Shown: positions 1 to 9,014, counted from the stretch's first letter. The stretch is DNA of 64,000 nt from CAVPDE01 sp963707125 (GCA_963707125.1 CAVPOU010000004.1:682001-746000), one strand, 5' to 3'. A program made the numbers and translations. Notes: generated from the sequence alone by a model not told the origin.

Positions 1-258
1 ACCCCCGCCTATATCAACATGGGGAACTCGTACGAGGCCCTGAAGGAATGGGATAACGCTGTCGCGTCCTACAAGAAAGCCGCGGAAATTGAACCGGATT
101 CCGCTTTGCCCCATCTCCAGTTGGGAGATCTCTACCTGCGCCTTAATCAACAGGAGGCGGCGGTGGAATCCCTGCTGATCGCCATCGGGAACGATCCGAA
201 CGGGCCTTACGGAAAGGCGGCAAGAAACCTCCTCGCAACGACCAGAAAATCGAAGTGA
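1..258 (+). CDS. TPR-repeat protein, C-terminal part
   Basis: The reading frame is open from the first base, so the gene starts outside the window. The visible 86 residues hold about two tetratricopeptide repeats with the usual W/L-G-Y-A-P spacing (GNSYEALKEWDNAVASYKKA, then LQLGDLYLRLNQQEAAVES). TPRs form helical hairpins that bind partner proteins; in Desulfobacterota such proteins are often envelope or secretion scaffolds, but nothing here identifies the partner. The frame ends at a TGA right before a short heptamer-type repeat. Family assignment is firm, function is open. Confidence 0.8.
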   Translation, partial: TPAYINMGNSYEALKEWDNAVASYKKAAEIEPDSALPHLQLGDLYLRLNQQEAAVESLLIAIGNDPNGPYGKAARNLLATTRKSK

Positions 259-261
259 TTA

Positions 262-325
262 AACTTCATCATTCGAAATTCCTTGTTCGACATTCGACAT
301 TCGTATTCCCGAGATTCGAATTTGC
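262..325. repeat. Heptamer-period intergenic hairpin, ATTCGAA type
   Basis: A 64-base spacer made of degenerate 7-nt words (CATTCGA, TGTTCGA, CATTCGA, CATTCGT) whose left part (ATTCGAAATTC) is complementary to the right end (GATTCGAATTTG). It lies exactly between the TPR gene stop and the end of the transposase remnant. It has the same architecture as the hairpins at 3.1, 19.0, 20.9, 27.9, 29.5, 31.4 and 36.9 kb, with a different word. Confidence 0.6.
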
Positions 326-1635
326 TTAGATCAACAACTGGCGAATGGGTACAGTGTAATCCTTAAGAGGAATCTTGGTGTACAGGATTATGGGGGTTTT
401 ATAGATGCGGGAAACCCCATCGAGCTCAATGCGCCTCCATGCGGACAGGGGCTCCTTGTGCGCTTCTTGAATCATGTTTTTTGAACGGCGACTTAAGGTA
501 ATGAACGGGACCCCCCAGTCGTTCAGGGTAACGAGGTTGGTATACGTGGTAAGCTTGGAGTCAAAGACGAGTTCCTGGGGAAACTTGCCGGTACGCTCTT
601 TCGAGAACTCAGCAAACTCATGATCTCGTCATTTTGGTCTTCTTTTCGAAGATCGGCATTGCCGTAGCAGAAGACCTGAGTGGATGAATCTTGAGCCACA
701 AAAGCCAAGATGCCCTTTTGACGGCGGCTTCGTTTGGAGACATAATGTTTCTCCACCAGGGCGTATTCCCCGTGAAAAGGGATGGTGTGAAAGTACAGGT
801 CAAAAGAGAGGCTCTGCTCAAGGCCCAGAGTTGCCATGGCGTCAAACCACAGGCGCATCATTTTGGGATAGCACTGGGGGTCGATCCGGCAACTGTATTC
901 GGTGAGAAAAGAGCGCTTGGGGATCTCGTTCAACCCGGCAAAAAGAGCCAGCCCTTCGTCGAGGACGTAGCTCATCACGTGACTGTGGCGAGCGGAGCCG
1001 AAAAGTTTCAAGGCCAGAAGAGAGCGAAGGGCCGCTCCGGCAGGGATCATCTTTGATCCGGGGAATCCTGCTTCAAGGAGCATTTTATCAAAAGGAATGG
1101 CAGCCAGGAATGGAACAAAGAGGAAGAGACCGCCGAACTTGGTGTTCACGTGCCTTGGGGCCAAGTCCAGGTGTTTGACATTCGCTACAGCCCCTTTGGT
1201 AGGCTTTAGAGTTGGAGGGCGCTCCTCATCGCGTCTTCTTGGGAGCCTGGCGAAACCTTCCTCGTTCAAAATGATGGACACACTGACAGGGCTTATTTTG
1301 CGCCCTTTGGTTTCAAGCACTCTGCTGATGTCGTAAATGGAGAGATTCTGTTTTCGCAGTGCAATCACGTGTTCCCGGACCTTGTCTTTCTTGGGGGCCT
1401 TTTGGGGTCCCCTTGAGGGAGGAAGGAAGAACTCCCGGTGAGGGTTCTGCCGGAAGTCATGGACCAGGACGCGAAAGCTTCCTTCCGTGTAACCGAATCG
1501 TTCAGCGGCCTCCTTGTTGGTCAGGCCATCGACGAGATAGGCGCGCAGGGCCTCGTATTGTCGATGGGTGGAGTTGGAGGGTTGGAGGAAGCAGGAGGCC
1601 ACATCAGTTAGCTTAGATGGTGAACTTATTAACAT
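326..1635 (-). pseudogene. DDE transposase remnant, frameshifted and 3'-truncated
   Basis: Residues 1-130 form an N-terminal helix-turn-helix region (TNKEAAERFGYTEGSFR), followed by a DDE-type catalytic core. The first frame (523-1635) runs to LRKEDQNDEIMS near position 620. After a one-base shift the homology continues in another frame with FAEFSKERTGKFPQELVFDS, KLTTYTNLVTLNDWGVPFIT and a conserved glutamate in WRRIELDGVSRIYK, ending IRQLLI-stop at 326. Related transposases continue well past that point, so the 3' end looks lost as well. No terminal inverted repeats could be defined. I read it as an inactive insertion-sequence relic; a programmed frameshift is possible but does not explain the missing tail. 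Confidence 0.75.
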
Positions 1636-1915
1636 GTAGCCACTATGTCATATAATATCTCCTTTGTAAAGAAAAAAGTAAAGGTTAACGAAAAAAAGCT
1701 CTATATGTTGTATTTTAAGAGTTCATAAGGCCCGATATGCAGGCAGTAAACGATTATAACGCAGTGGGTAAATAGCTATAAGTTCACTTAATGTATAACA
1801 GAAATAGGCTTCTAAGACCCTACAGCAAAGAAAACGGGGCTTGGATTCGTTAAGAAATCAACCTTTCGTGGGAATCCAGGCTAGAGGCCCGCATTGGAAG
1901 AAAGGGTGCACAAGA

Positions 1916-3061
1916 ATGGGTGTGGTTGCAGAAAGGGCTCTGAAGATACCGGCCTTTATTGTCATGGACGTGCTTGAAAGGGCTCAAGCCCTTGAAAGGC
2001 AGGGCCGAAGAATCATTCATCTGGAAGTGGGAGAACCGGATTTCCCCACGCCGGAGTGCATCTGTGAAGGGGCGAACAAAGCCATTCGCGACGGCCTGAC
2101 CCATTACACCCACAGCCTGGGCCTGATGGAGCTGCGGGAGGCGATCTGCGATCATTACTCCAGGAAGTATGGGGTAAAGGTCCATCCGGATCAGATCGTC
2201 ATCACCTCAGGGACCTCTCCGGCTCTTTTTATGATTTTTGCAGCTCTGCTGGATCGGGATGAGGAAATTATTATTTCCGATCCGCACTATCCCTGCTACC
2301 CCAACTTCGCCACCTTCCTTGGAGCCAAACCGGTGTGTGTGAACGTGTTTGAGGAAGAGGGCTTTCAGTACAGGGCGGAAGAGATCAGAGAAAAAATCAC
2401 GCCGAGGACCAAGGCGATCCTGGTCAACTCGCCCTCCAATCCCACCGGGATGCTGCTCTCACCCGAGCGAATATCCCAAATCGCAGAGATCGGGCCTCAT
2501 GTCATCTCTGATGAGATCTATCACGGCCTGGTGTATGAGAAAAAGGAGCATTCCATTCTCGAGTTCACCGACAAGGCGTTTGTCCTGAACGGATTCTCCA
2601 AAGCCTTTGCCATGACGGGCTGGCGGCTCGGATACATTATTGCGCCGCCGGATTTTGTCCGGCCCCTCCAGAAGATCCATCAGAACTTCTTCATCTCTGC
2701 GGGAAGCGTGTCCCAGTGGGCGGGGCTGGCCGCTCTCAGGAATGCGGCCCCCGATGTGGAGCGGATGAGAAGGACTTATGATGAAAGGCGGAAATTCCTG
2801 ATCAAGCGCCTCAGGGAACTTGGTTTTGTTTTGAAGGTTGAGCCGGAAGGGGCCTTCTACATTTTATTGAACGTCCGTCATCTCTCTCAAAACTCCTATG
2901 AGCTGGCGTTTGACATCCTTGAAAAGGCCGGCGTCGGGGTCGCGCCCGGAATTGATTTCGGCGAGAATGCAGAAGGCTTTTTCCGAATCTCCTATGCCAA
3001 TTCCCTCCAGAATATCATGGAAGGACTGGATCGTATCGAAGGGTACCTGAAAGGTCGATAA
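1916..3061 (+). CDS. Class I/II PLP-dependent aminotransferase (aspartate aminotransferase family)
   Basis: A 381-residue fold-type I aminotransferase. The Schiff-base lysine is about residue 229 in the motif NGFSKAFAMTGWRLGY. Upstream are the substrate-binding segment EVGEPDFPTP, the cofactor segment NSPSNPTG with its conserved Asn, and SDEIYHGL, whose Asp contacts the PLP ring nitrogen. The family transfers amino groups between amino acids and 2-oxoacids; substrate cannot be read from sequence (aspartate, alanine or aromatic). The ATG at 1916 is preferred over an upstream TTG at 1841 because the family usually begins a few residues before the LKIPAF-like segment and a GAAAGG lies just upstream. 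It is separated by 130 bases from engB. Confidence 0.9.
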   Translation: MGVVAERALKIPAFIVMDVLERAQALERQGRRIIHLEVGEPDFPTPECICEGANKAIRDGLTHYTHSLGLMELREAICDHYSRKYGVKVHPDQIVITSGTSPALFMIFAALLDRDEEIIISDPHYPCYPNFATFLGAKPVCVNVFEEEGFQYRAEEIREKITPRTKAILVNSPSNPTGMLLSPERISQIAEIGPHVISDEIYHGLVYEKKEHSILEFTDKAFVLNGFSKAFAMTGWRLGYIIAPPDFVRPLQKIHQNFFISAGSVSQWAGLAALRNAAPDVERMRRTYDERRKFLIKRLRELGFVLKVEPEGAFYILLNVRHLSQNSYELAFDILEKAGVGVAPGIDFGENAEGFFRISYANSLQNIMEGLDRIEGYLKGR

Positions 3062-3113
3062 TTCTTTTTGAATGCATCCGCGCTGTTGCTGATCGAGAGG
3101 AGGTTTGCTCGTC

Positions 3114-3184
3114 GCGCGTAGGCGCAGGGTACAGGGTGCTGCGGCCTCCTCTTTGCCGTGACCCTTGCGCCGAGAGCCGTGAAC
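3114..3184. repeat. Heptamer-period hairpin, GGCGCAGGGT type
   Basis: The left arm GCGTAGGCGCAGGGTACAGG and the right arm (GTGACCCTTGCGCC, then GAGAGCCGTG) are imperfect reverse complements with a roughly 7-nt period. The words resemble those of the 36.9 kb hairpin (GTGCAAG, GCGCACG). It sits directly before the engB start codon and therefore replaces the usual upstream region of that gene. Confidence 0.5.
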
Positions 3185-3190
3185 CGTATC

Positions 3191-3793
3191 ATGGACGCTG
3201 CTTTCCTAAAGAGTGCGTTTCAAGAGAGTCACTACCCCCCGCCGGACAAAACCGAAGTGGCCTTTGCAGGCCGGTCAAACGTGGGCAAAAGTTCCCTCTT
3301 GAATGTCCTCGTCAACAGGAAGAGCCTTGCCAGAGCAGGTTCTACTCCCGGCAGAACCCAGGCCCTCAATTTTTTCCTGGTGGATGGCCGCTTCTACTTT
3401 GTCGACTTGCCCGGCTATGGGTATGCCCGAGTCGCTCTTGAGGTGAAAAGGTCATGGCCCCACATGGTGGAGACCTATCTCCGGAACCGCCCAAACCTGA
3501 AAGCCGTGGTCGTGATCGTCGACATCCGGAGGGACCTTGGTGAGGAAGATGCGGAATTCATCGAGTGGCTGGGACAGGAAGGGAAAAACGTCATTCTCGT
3601 TCTGACCAAGGTCGACAAGCTCACCCGAAGAGAGAGAGAGGCACGGGTTCGTCAGATGGAAAAGGACCTTTCCGGAATCGTCTCTGCAAAGCCCATCCTC
3701 TTTTCCGCCAAAACCAGAGAGGGCCGCAAGGAAATCTGGGACAGGCTCCTCAGCCTGATGAAGGCCGAAGGCTATCAAGACCATAGGCTTTGA
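3191..3793 (+). CDS. engB: Ribosome biogenesis GTP-binding protein EngB/YsxC
   Basis: A TRAFAC-class small GTPase of 200 residues, the normal length for the family, which takes part in late 50S subunit assembly. G1 is GRSNVGKSS (residues 27-35), G2 lies in the Thr of AGSTPGRTQ, G3 is DLPGYG, G4 is LTKVDKL and G5 is FSAKTREG. The ATG at 3191 gives the family N-terminus (short helix, then EVAFAGRSNVGKS); a GTG at 3158 would add 11 residues encoded by repeat DNA. No good ribosome binding site is visible, probably because the hairpin abuts the start. The last 44 bases overlap the 3' end of the convergent response regulator. Confidence 0.95.
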   Translation: MDAAFLKSAFQESHYPPPDKTEVAFAGRSNVGKSSLLNVLVNRKSLARAGSTPGRTQALNFFLVDGRFYFVDLPGYGYARVALEVKRSWPHMVETYLRNRPNLKAVVVIVDIRRDLGEEDAEFIEWLGQEGKNVILVLTKVDKLTRREREARVRQMEKDLSGIVSAKPILFSAKTREGRKEIWDRLLSLMKAEGYQDHRL

Positions 3794-5126
3794 TCTTCTT
3801 GTGCAGATTGCTTCTCTCAATGCCGATGGCCTCTGCGGTCTGTGAAATATTCCATTTGAACTTCTGGAGCTTGGAGGCGATAAAAGCCCTTTCAAAATCT
3901 TCTTTAGCCTCTTTGAAGGTGCCGGCTTTCAGGGTGGAGGTCAGCGTTGTTTCCACATCGGCTTCCTTATTGAAGGGCGCCGGAATGTCCTCTGCTTGCA
4001 CTTCCTTCGCCGGTGTCATGATCACCAGCCTTTCCACAAGGTTTCTCAGTTCGCGTATGTTTCCGGGCCAGTGGTACCTCTTCAGAATCTGAATCGCCTC
4101 CTCGGAGAACTCCTTGGGGGCCATGTTGGTATTGAGAGCCGTTTCCTTCAGAAATTCTTTGATCAGGGCAGGGACGTCTTCCGCGCGCTCTCTGAGCGGG
4201 GGAACTCGGATGGGGATGACATTCAAGCGGAAGTAGAGGTCGTCACGGAATCTGCCTTTTTCGATCTCCGCTTCCAGGTCCTTGTTGGTGGCGGCGATGA
4301 CCCGAACATCCACGTGGATGGTCCTTGAGCCTCCGACCCGTTCGAATTTCTGCTCCTGAAGGATTCTGAGTGTCTTGGATTGAGCCTTGAGGCTCATGTC
4401 GCCGATCTCATCCAAAAAAAGAGTGCCTTCATGGGCAAGATCGAATTTGCCCTTTTTCATGGTTGTGGCGCCGGTGAAAGCGCCCTTTTCATGTCCAAAG
4501 AGCTCACTCTCGATCAGTTCTTCGGGGATGGCCGCACAGTTCACTTCGACCATGGGTTTGAGGCTGCGTTTGCTGAGCCTGTGAATGGCACGGGCCACCA
4601 GTTCTTTGCCGGTCCCGTTCTCGCCTGAAATGAGAACCCAGGCGTTGGTCGGCGCTACGACCTTGATCTGCTCTTTGAGCTGCCGGATGGGGTCGCTGTC
4701 GCCGGTGAGGTTGTATTTGTCTTTGGTTTGCTCCCTGAGAAGGTGGATCTCCTCTTCCAGCCTGGAGTAGCCCACGGCATTGTTGATCACCAGAAGGAGC
4801 TTCTCAATGGAGAGAGGCTTTTCAATAAAGTCATAGGCCCCGAGCTTGGTAGCCTTGACCGCCGTCTCGATGGTGCCGTGACCCGACATCATGACCACCT
4901 GGAGTTCGGAGTGAGACTCCTTGATCTTGACCAGGGTCTCTAAACCGTCCATGCCGGGCATCCAGATATCCAGCAAGACGATGTCGGGCATGACCTCGTC
5001 GATCTTCTCCAGACCCGCAGGGCCGCTGCCGGCGCTAATCACTTCAAATCCCTCGTCGATCAGGATGCCCTGCAGGGACTGGATGATGCTCTCTTCATCA
5101 TCCACGATCAAAACGGTCCTTGCCAT
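3750..5126 (-). CDS. Sigma-54-dependent response regulator (NtrX/NtrC-like)
   Basis: 458 residues with the full three-domain layout. A receiver domain (1-120) has the acidic pair D9-D10, phosphoacceptor D53 in LLDIWMPG and a KPLS switch lysine near 104. An AAA+ sigma-54 activator domain (about 145-375) has Walker A GENGTGKE, the sigma-54 contact loop GAFTGA and Walker B GTLFLDEIGD. A C-terminal Fis-type HTH (about 420-450) reads ISQTAEAIGIERSNLHKKIK. It would activate RpoN promoters after phosphorylation; no partner histidine kinase lies beside it. The start is 4 bases past the lpxB stop codon, so it may be the last gene of the lpx operon. The stop is reached inside the convergent engB gene. 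Confidence 0.93.
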   Translation of the reverse strand: MARTVLIVDDEESIIQSLQGILIDEGFEVISAGSGPAGLEKIDEVMPDIVLLDIWMPGMDGLETLVKIKESHSELQVVMMSGHGTIETAVKATKLGAYDFIEKPLSIEKLLLVINNAVGYSRLEEEIHLLREQTKDKYNLTGDSDPIRQLKEQIKVVAPTNAWVLISGENGTGKELVARAIHRLSKRSLKPMVEVNCAAIPEELIESELFGHEKGAFTGATTMKKGKFDLAHEGTLFLDEIGDMSLKAQSKTLRILQEQKFERVGGSRTIHVDVRVIAATNKDLEAEIEKGRFRDDLYFRLNVIPIRVPPLRERAEDVPALIKEFLKETALNTNMAPKEFSEEAIQILKRYHWPGNIRELRNLVERLVIMTPAKEVQAEDIPAPFNKEADVETTLTSTLKAGTFKEAKEDFERAFIASKLQKFKWNISQTAEAIGIERSNLHKKIKAYGLDSLRPSSG

Positions 5127-5130
5127 TTTC

Positions 5131-6300
5131 TCACCTCACCTTGGTCTCCGCTCCGGTTGAGGATGCCTCTATCATCTCAAGGGCGATCCGGGCTGTTTTC
5201 TCGGAGGCGCTGCCTTGGCCGAGCGTTTCTCTGAGTGCATGGAGCTTTCTTACCATATTCCTGCGCTTGTCATCATGCTCAAGGATGTCCATGGCCTCCT
5301 GGGCCAACCGCTCAGGGGTCACGTCGCCCTGAATCAACTCGGGAACCACTTCTTCGCCGGCCACCAAGTTCACCAAACCGATGAAGGGGACTCGAACCAC
5401 CATTCTCCCGAACCAGTAACTGAAGAAAGAGACCCGGTAGACGATGATCATGGGGACTTCTAGGATTGCTGCCTCCAGGGTCGCTGTGCCCGAGGCGACC
5501 AGGGCCATGTCACAGGCCTTCAGAACACGGTAGACGTCCCCGTGGATCACTTGAACTTGGAGGGAGGATCCCTTGAGCAGCCCTTCAATCAGTTCAGGCG
5601 GAATGGTCGAAGCCCGGGGCAAGACGCATTTCAAGTGTTCGTACTTGGAACGGATTCTCTCCGCCGCCTCGATCATCAGGGGGAGAAGGTTTGTCACTTC
5701 CTCTTTTCTGCTTCCCGGCAACAGCGCGATGGTGGGACCGGCTTGATCAAGGCCGAGTTCCGTGCGTGCCTTTTTCCCGCCCAGGTCTTCGGGGATCTCC
5801 TCAAGGAGGGGGTGCCCCACATACTCGACGTCGAGACCTCTTTCCCGGTAGAAGGCTTTTTCAAAAGGCAGGATAACGGCCATACGGTCCACGTAGCGCC
5901 GGATGGTTTCGACCCGGCCCTTTCTCCAGGCCCACACCTGGGGGCTGATGTAGTAAAGAACAGGAACCTGGAACTGCCTTGCAGCACGAGCAAGTCTCAG
6001 GTTGAAGTCGGGGTAGTCCATGAGGATGAGCAAGACCGGTTGATCTTTCCGGAGAATGCTCTTGAGTCTCAGGTAGGCTCGGGTGACCGTGCCCAATCGC
6101 GAGAGGACCTCCGTCAGGCCCACGACAGCCATCTCGGAGGAATTGAAGAGAATCCGAACGCCGGCTTCCTCCATGTTTTGGCCGCCGATGCCCCAGAAGG
6201 TCAGCCCCGGGTCGAGCCGTTTCAGGGCAGTGACCAGGTGGGACCCATGGAGGTCTGCGGACGCTTCTCCTGCAACAATGAGCACGAGTCTTGAATTCAC
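5131..6300 (-). CDS. lpxB: Lipid-A-disaccharide synthase LpxB
   Basis: GT19-family glycosyltransferase that joins UDP-2,3-diacylglucosamine and lipid X to form the beta-1,6 lipid A disaccharide at the inner membrane. The N-terminus LVLIVAGEASADLHG matches the family signature, with Ala for the usual second Gly. The middle carries YYISPQVWAWRKGR and YVGHPLLEE, and LLPGSRKEEV and ASGTATLEAAI mark the nucleotide-sugar half. The GTG at 6300 lies 4 bases after the upstream oxidoreductase stop and gives 389 residues, the expected size; an in-frame start at 6390 would need an 86-base overlap and adds an atypical Arg/Ser-rich leader. It works downstream of LpxI, its neighbour but one. Confidence 0.93.
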   Translation of the reverse strand: MNSRLVLIVAGEASADLHGSHLVTALKRLDPGLTFWGIGGQNMEEAGVRILFNSSEMAVVGLTEVLSRLGTVTRAYLRLKSILRKDQPVLLILMDYPDFNLRLARAARQFQVPVLYYISPQVWAWRKGRVETIRRYVDRMAVILPFEKAFYRERGLDVEYVGHPLLEEIPEDLGGKKARTELGLDQAGPTIALLPGSRKEEVTNLLPLMIEAAERIRSKYEHLKCVLPRASTIPPELIEGLLKGSSLQVQVIHGDVYRVLKACDMALVASGTATLEAAILEVPMIIVYRVSFFSYWFGRMVVRVPFIGLVNLVAGEEVVPELIQGDVTPERLAQEAMDILEHDDKRRNMVRKLHALRETLGQGSASEKTARIALEMIEASSTGAETKVR

Positions 6301-6304
6301 GGGA

Positions 6305-7276
6305 TCAACAAACGGCCTGAAATTTCCTGGAACCCTTCTCGATCTGATCGATGATCGCCAGGGCGTATTGGAGCGCTCTTCGTCCGTCACGACCGGAAAC
6401 CACCGGTTCTGATCCGGCGAGAACCGCGTCGACGAAGGAAGCGATCTGATCCGCCAGGGGATCGCGGCCAGGGAACTGGATCTTGTTAGAGGTCACCTGA
6501 GAAAAGTTATTGGCATCTCTTAGGACGCCGTCGAGTTTTGTAACGGTTAACTCCCTTTTCAGGCAGTTGACGGACAAATAGGCGTCCTGCTGGAAGATCC
6601 GGATCTTCCGCAAGGCCTTGTCCGATACCCGGCTTGCCGTCAGGTTGCCCACGGTTCCGTTTTCAAAAATCAAGCGCGCGTTGGCAATATCCGTCTTTCC
6701 AGTCAGCACGGACATCCCAACCGCGTGGAGCTCCTTCACCTCGGAGGGAACGATGTGAAGGATAATGTCCAGGTCGTGAATCATGAGGTCAAGAACCACG
6801 TCGACGTCCGTTCCCCTGGGAGTGAAGACATTCATTCTGTGAGATTCAATGAAAACAGGACAGGTCAGCATGGTTTCCATTTCGACGACCGCGGGGTTGA
6901 ATCGTTCCACCAGACCCACTTGAAGAACAAGCCCTCTGTCCTGGGACATACGAATCAGAGTATCCGCGGGTTCGAGGAGGTAGGTGATGGGTTTTTCCAC
7001 CAGAAGGTGGACGCCCGCTGAAAGCGCTTCCTTGGCAACCTCGTAGTGTTTCTCCGTGGGCACGGCCAGGCTGACCGCATCCACCTGAGGCAGAAGATCA
7101 TGGTGGTCGCGGTAAACTTTTGTCCCGTACCGTTCCGCGACCAGCTCCGCGCGGGCCGAGTCGGTGTCCACGATCCCGATGAGATCCACGTTTGCCATTC
7201 CCTTATACTTCTGGACGTGGTATTCCCCGAGGTGGCCGACCCCGATCACACCCACTCTGATGCGCTTATGTTTCAA
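6305..7276 (-). CDS. Gfo/Idh/MocA-family oxidoreductase within the lipid A operon
   Basis: A 323-residue NAD(P)-dependent oxidoreductase. The N-terminal Rossmann fold shows GVIGVGHLGEYH (residues 9-20) and the second-strand acidic residue in IVDTD. The EKPI motif (catalytic lysine) is near residue 95 and the C-terminal alpha/beta domain contains LMIHDLDIILH. The family oxidises sugars or sugar nucleotides. GnnA, which oxidises C3 of UDP-GlcNAc so that LpxA can add an amide-linked chain, belongs to this family, and the position between lpxI and lpxB makes a lipid A role attractive. However, no GnnB-type (DegT/DnrJ) aminotransferase lies in the cluster, so that role is inference. Confidence 0.85.
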   Translation of the reverse strand: MKHKRIRVGVIGVGHLGEYHVQKYKGMANVDLIGIVDTDSARAELVAERYGTKVYRDHHDLLPQVDAVSLAVPTEKHYEVAKEALSAGVHLLVEKPITYLLEPADTLIRMSQDRGLVLQVGLVERFNPAVVEMETMLTCPVFIESHRMNVFTPRGTDVDVVLDLMIHDLDIILHIVPSEVKELHAVGMSVLTGKTDIANARLIFENGTVGNLTASRVSDKALRKIRIFQQDAYLSVNCLKRELTVTKLDGVLRDANNFSQVTSNKIQFPGRDPLADQIASFVDAVLAGSEPVVSGRDGRRALQYALAIIDQIEKGSRKFQAVC

Positions 7277-7353
7277 TCCCTGACTCTCTCCCCTACCCGA
7301 TTTTGTAAACGCGAAGGACCGCTCCGTGCGCTAGGTCCGGGTTCCTGAAGGGC

Positions 7354-8175
7354 CTAGAGTGATACAATGACGATATTCAATCGATCAGCATATGAAATCG
7401 TGGCGACTTTGTCAAAGATCAAAGTTTTCCCTGCTTCGATCGCCAGGACCGAGGCGCTGACCTGGGACATCACCTGGATGGTTTCCGGGCCTACCGCCGG
7501 CACGTCAAAACGGAGATCCTGGTTCGGCTTGCTGACTTTGATGACCACCGCCTTTTCCTTTGCAAGCTTTCCCCCTCTCAGGATGGTCTCATTCGTGCCC
7601 TCGATGGCCTCCAGAGCAAGGACTGTCTTTTTCCTCACCACAACGCACTGGCCGATGTCCAAACGACCTAGCTCCTTGGCGATGTTCCATCCGAATTCGA
7701 CATCCTCTCGCTCCTCTTTGCTCGGTCTCTTGCGTGTCAGATTCCCACGAGGAGCCAGAAGTTGCGGCAGGTGTTCAGCGGAGCTGACGATGTCGATCCC
7801 TTCCCTTCGCAGTTCCCCGGCGACCGCTCGCAGAATATCGTCGTCATGGAAGATAGCAAGCTTTGACATGAGGGTCAGCCCTCTCAGATCCGGCCGCACA
7901 TTCTCAAACATTCTCTTTTTGTTGATCGAGCCTGCCATCACGGTTTTCGTGACCCCTGCCTTTTTCAGGGCCTTGATGAGATGGCCGAGCTGTCCCAGTT
8001 TGACCCAAACCAGCTCATCGACCTTTTCGGAGAGAAGGGGATCTGTTTCGCCGGTATGGGCCACGGCGACCACACGGAAGCCCTTTTCCCTGGCGGCTTC
8101 CGCCACCATGAGCGGGAACGCACCTCCTCCTGCAATCAATCCCAGGGGCTCTTTGTCTTGGAGTTTCTTGGTCAT
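7354..8175 (-). CDS. lpxI: UDP-2,3-diacylglucosamine pyrophosphatase LpxI
   Basis: A 273-residue member of the LpxI (formerly DUF1009) family, which hydrolyses UDP-2,3-diacylglucosamine to lipid X and UMP. It replaces LpxH in many alpha- and deltaproteobacteria, and no LpxH is seen here. Visible family features are LGLIAGGGAFPLMVAEAARE at the N-terminus, the KAGVTKTVMAGSINK segment, FHDDDILRAVA, and the C-terminal domain with AIEGTNETILRGG and KPNQDLRFDVPAVGPET. It is followed 43 bases downstream of the lpxA stop in the operon and supplies LpxB with lipid X. Confidence 0.95.
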   Translation of the reverse strand: MTKKLQDKEPLGLIAGGGAFPLMVAEAAREKGFRVVAVAHTGETDPLLSEKVDELVWVKLGQLGHLIKALKKAGVTKTVMAGSINKKRMFENVRPDLRGLTLMSKLAIFHDDDILRAVAGELRREGIDIVSSAEHLPQLLAPRGNLTRKRPSKEEREDVEFGWNIAKELGRLDIGQCVVVRKKTVLALEAIEGTNETILRGGKLAKEKAVVIKVSKPNQDLRFDVPAVGPETIQVMSQVSASVLAIEAGKTLIFDKVATISYADRLNIVIVSL

Positions 8176-8218
8176 GGTTGAAGAGCGAAGAAAGGATACC
8201 CTTGTAAGGCCTGAGACC

Positions 8219-8992
8219 TCACCGGAGAACCCCCCGTTTTGAGGACTCCACGAAATCGAGGAGCATGTCGAGTTCCGGAAAGGGTTTTAACTCCTGTCTT
8301 GCTTTCTTGATCCCTTCGCTGAAGAGGGTATTTCCCCTCCAGATGATGCTGTAGGCCTTCTTGAGGCCATCCAGTTTCTCCTGGGAAAAACCGAGGCGCT
8401 GGAGGCCTTTTCGGTTGACCCCATAGAGTTTGGCTCTGGGTCCGGCCACGATCATGAAAGGGGGAGCATCACGGTCAACGCCGGTCTTCCCACCGAGGAA
8501 GGCGTAGGCTCCTATTCTCACAAACTGGTGAACCGCTGCCAGACCTCCGAGAATCGCGTAATCTCCCACCGAGACATGACCCCCGAGAGTGGCCAAATTG
8601 GACATGATGATCTTGTTTCCCAGGACACAATCATGGGCCACGTGCGCGTAGGCCATCAGGTAGTTTTCGCTGCCGATGATCGTGATCCCGTTTTGTTTGG
8701 TGGTCGCCCTGTTAATGGTCACAAATTCCCGCAAGATGTTGCCGTCCCCGATCCTCACTGCCGTGTCTTCACCGCGGTACCCGACATCCTGTGGCGGCGA
8801 CCCGATGGAAACAAAAGGGGAAATCTGGTTTCTCTCGCCGATTTCCGTGTGTCCTTCGACCACCACATGAGAAGCCAGGACCGTGTCGCGGCCGATTTTC
8901 ACATGGTCATGAACAACACAGTAGGGGCCTACTTGGACCCCTTCCGCCAACTCCGCAAGGGGACTGACCACTGCTGTAGAATGGATGTGCAT
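8219..8992 (-). CDS. lpxA: UDP-GlcNAc acyltransferase LpxA
   Basis: First enzyme of lipid A synthesis; transfers a 3-hydroxyacyl chain from ACP to UDP-GlcNAc. The protein is a left-handed beta-helix: hexapeptide repeats ([LIV]Gxxxx) run from about residue 10 to 180, followed by a helical C-terminal domain (GLQRLGFSQEKLDGLKKAYS). The catalytic histidine is about residue 120 in YAHVAHDCVLG. A lysine appears in GGKTGVDRD, close to the segment that acts as acyl-chain ruler in other LpxA proteins. At 257 residues it has normal length. It sits 22 bases after fabZ in a tight operon. Confidence 0.96.
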   Translation of the reverse strand: MHIHSTAVVSPLAELAEGVQVGPYCVVHDHVKIGRDTVLASHVVVEGHTEIGERNQISPFVSIGSPPQDVGYRGEDTAVRIGDGNILREFVTINRATTKQNGITIIGSENYLMAYAHVAHDCVLGNKIIMSNLATLGGHVSVGDYAILGGLAAVHQFVRIGAYAFLGGKTGVDRDAPPFMIVAGPRAKLYGVNRKGLQRLGFSQEKLDGLKKAYSIIWRGNTLFSEGIKKARQELKPFPELDMLLDFVESSKRGVLR

Positions 8993-9014
8993 ATTCCGCC
9001 TTAATCGACTCCTG

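Noticed and set aside
5542..6294. A 250-codon plus-strand open frame opposite lpxB
   Set aside because: It is antisense to a well-supported essential gene and its product shows no domain; high GC makes such antisense frames common here.
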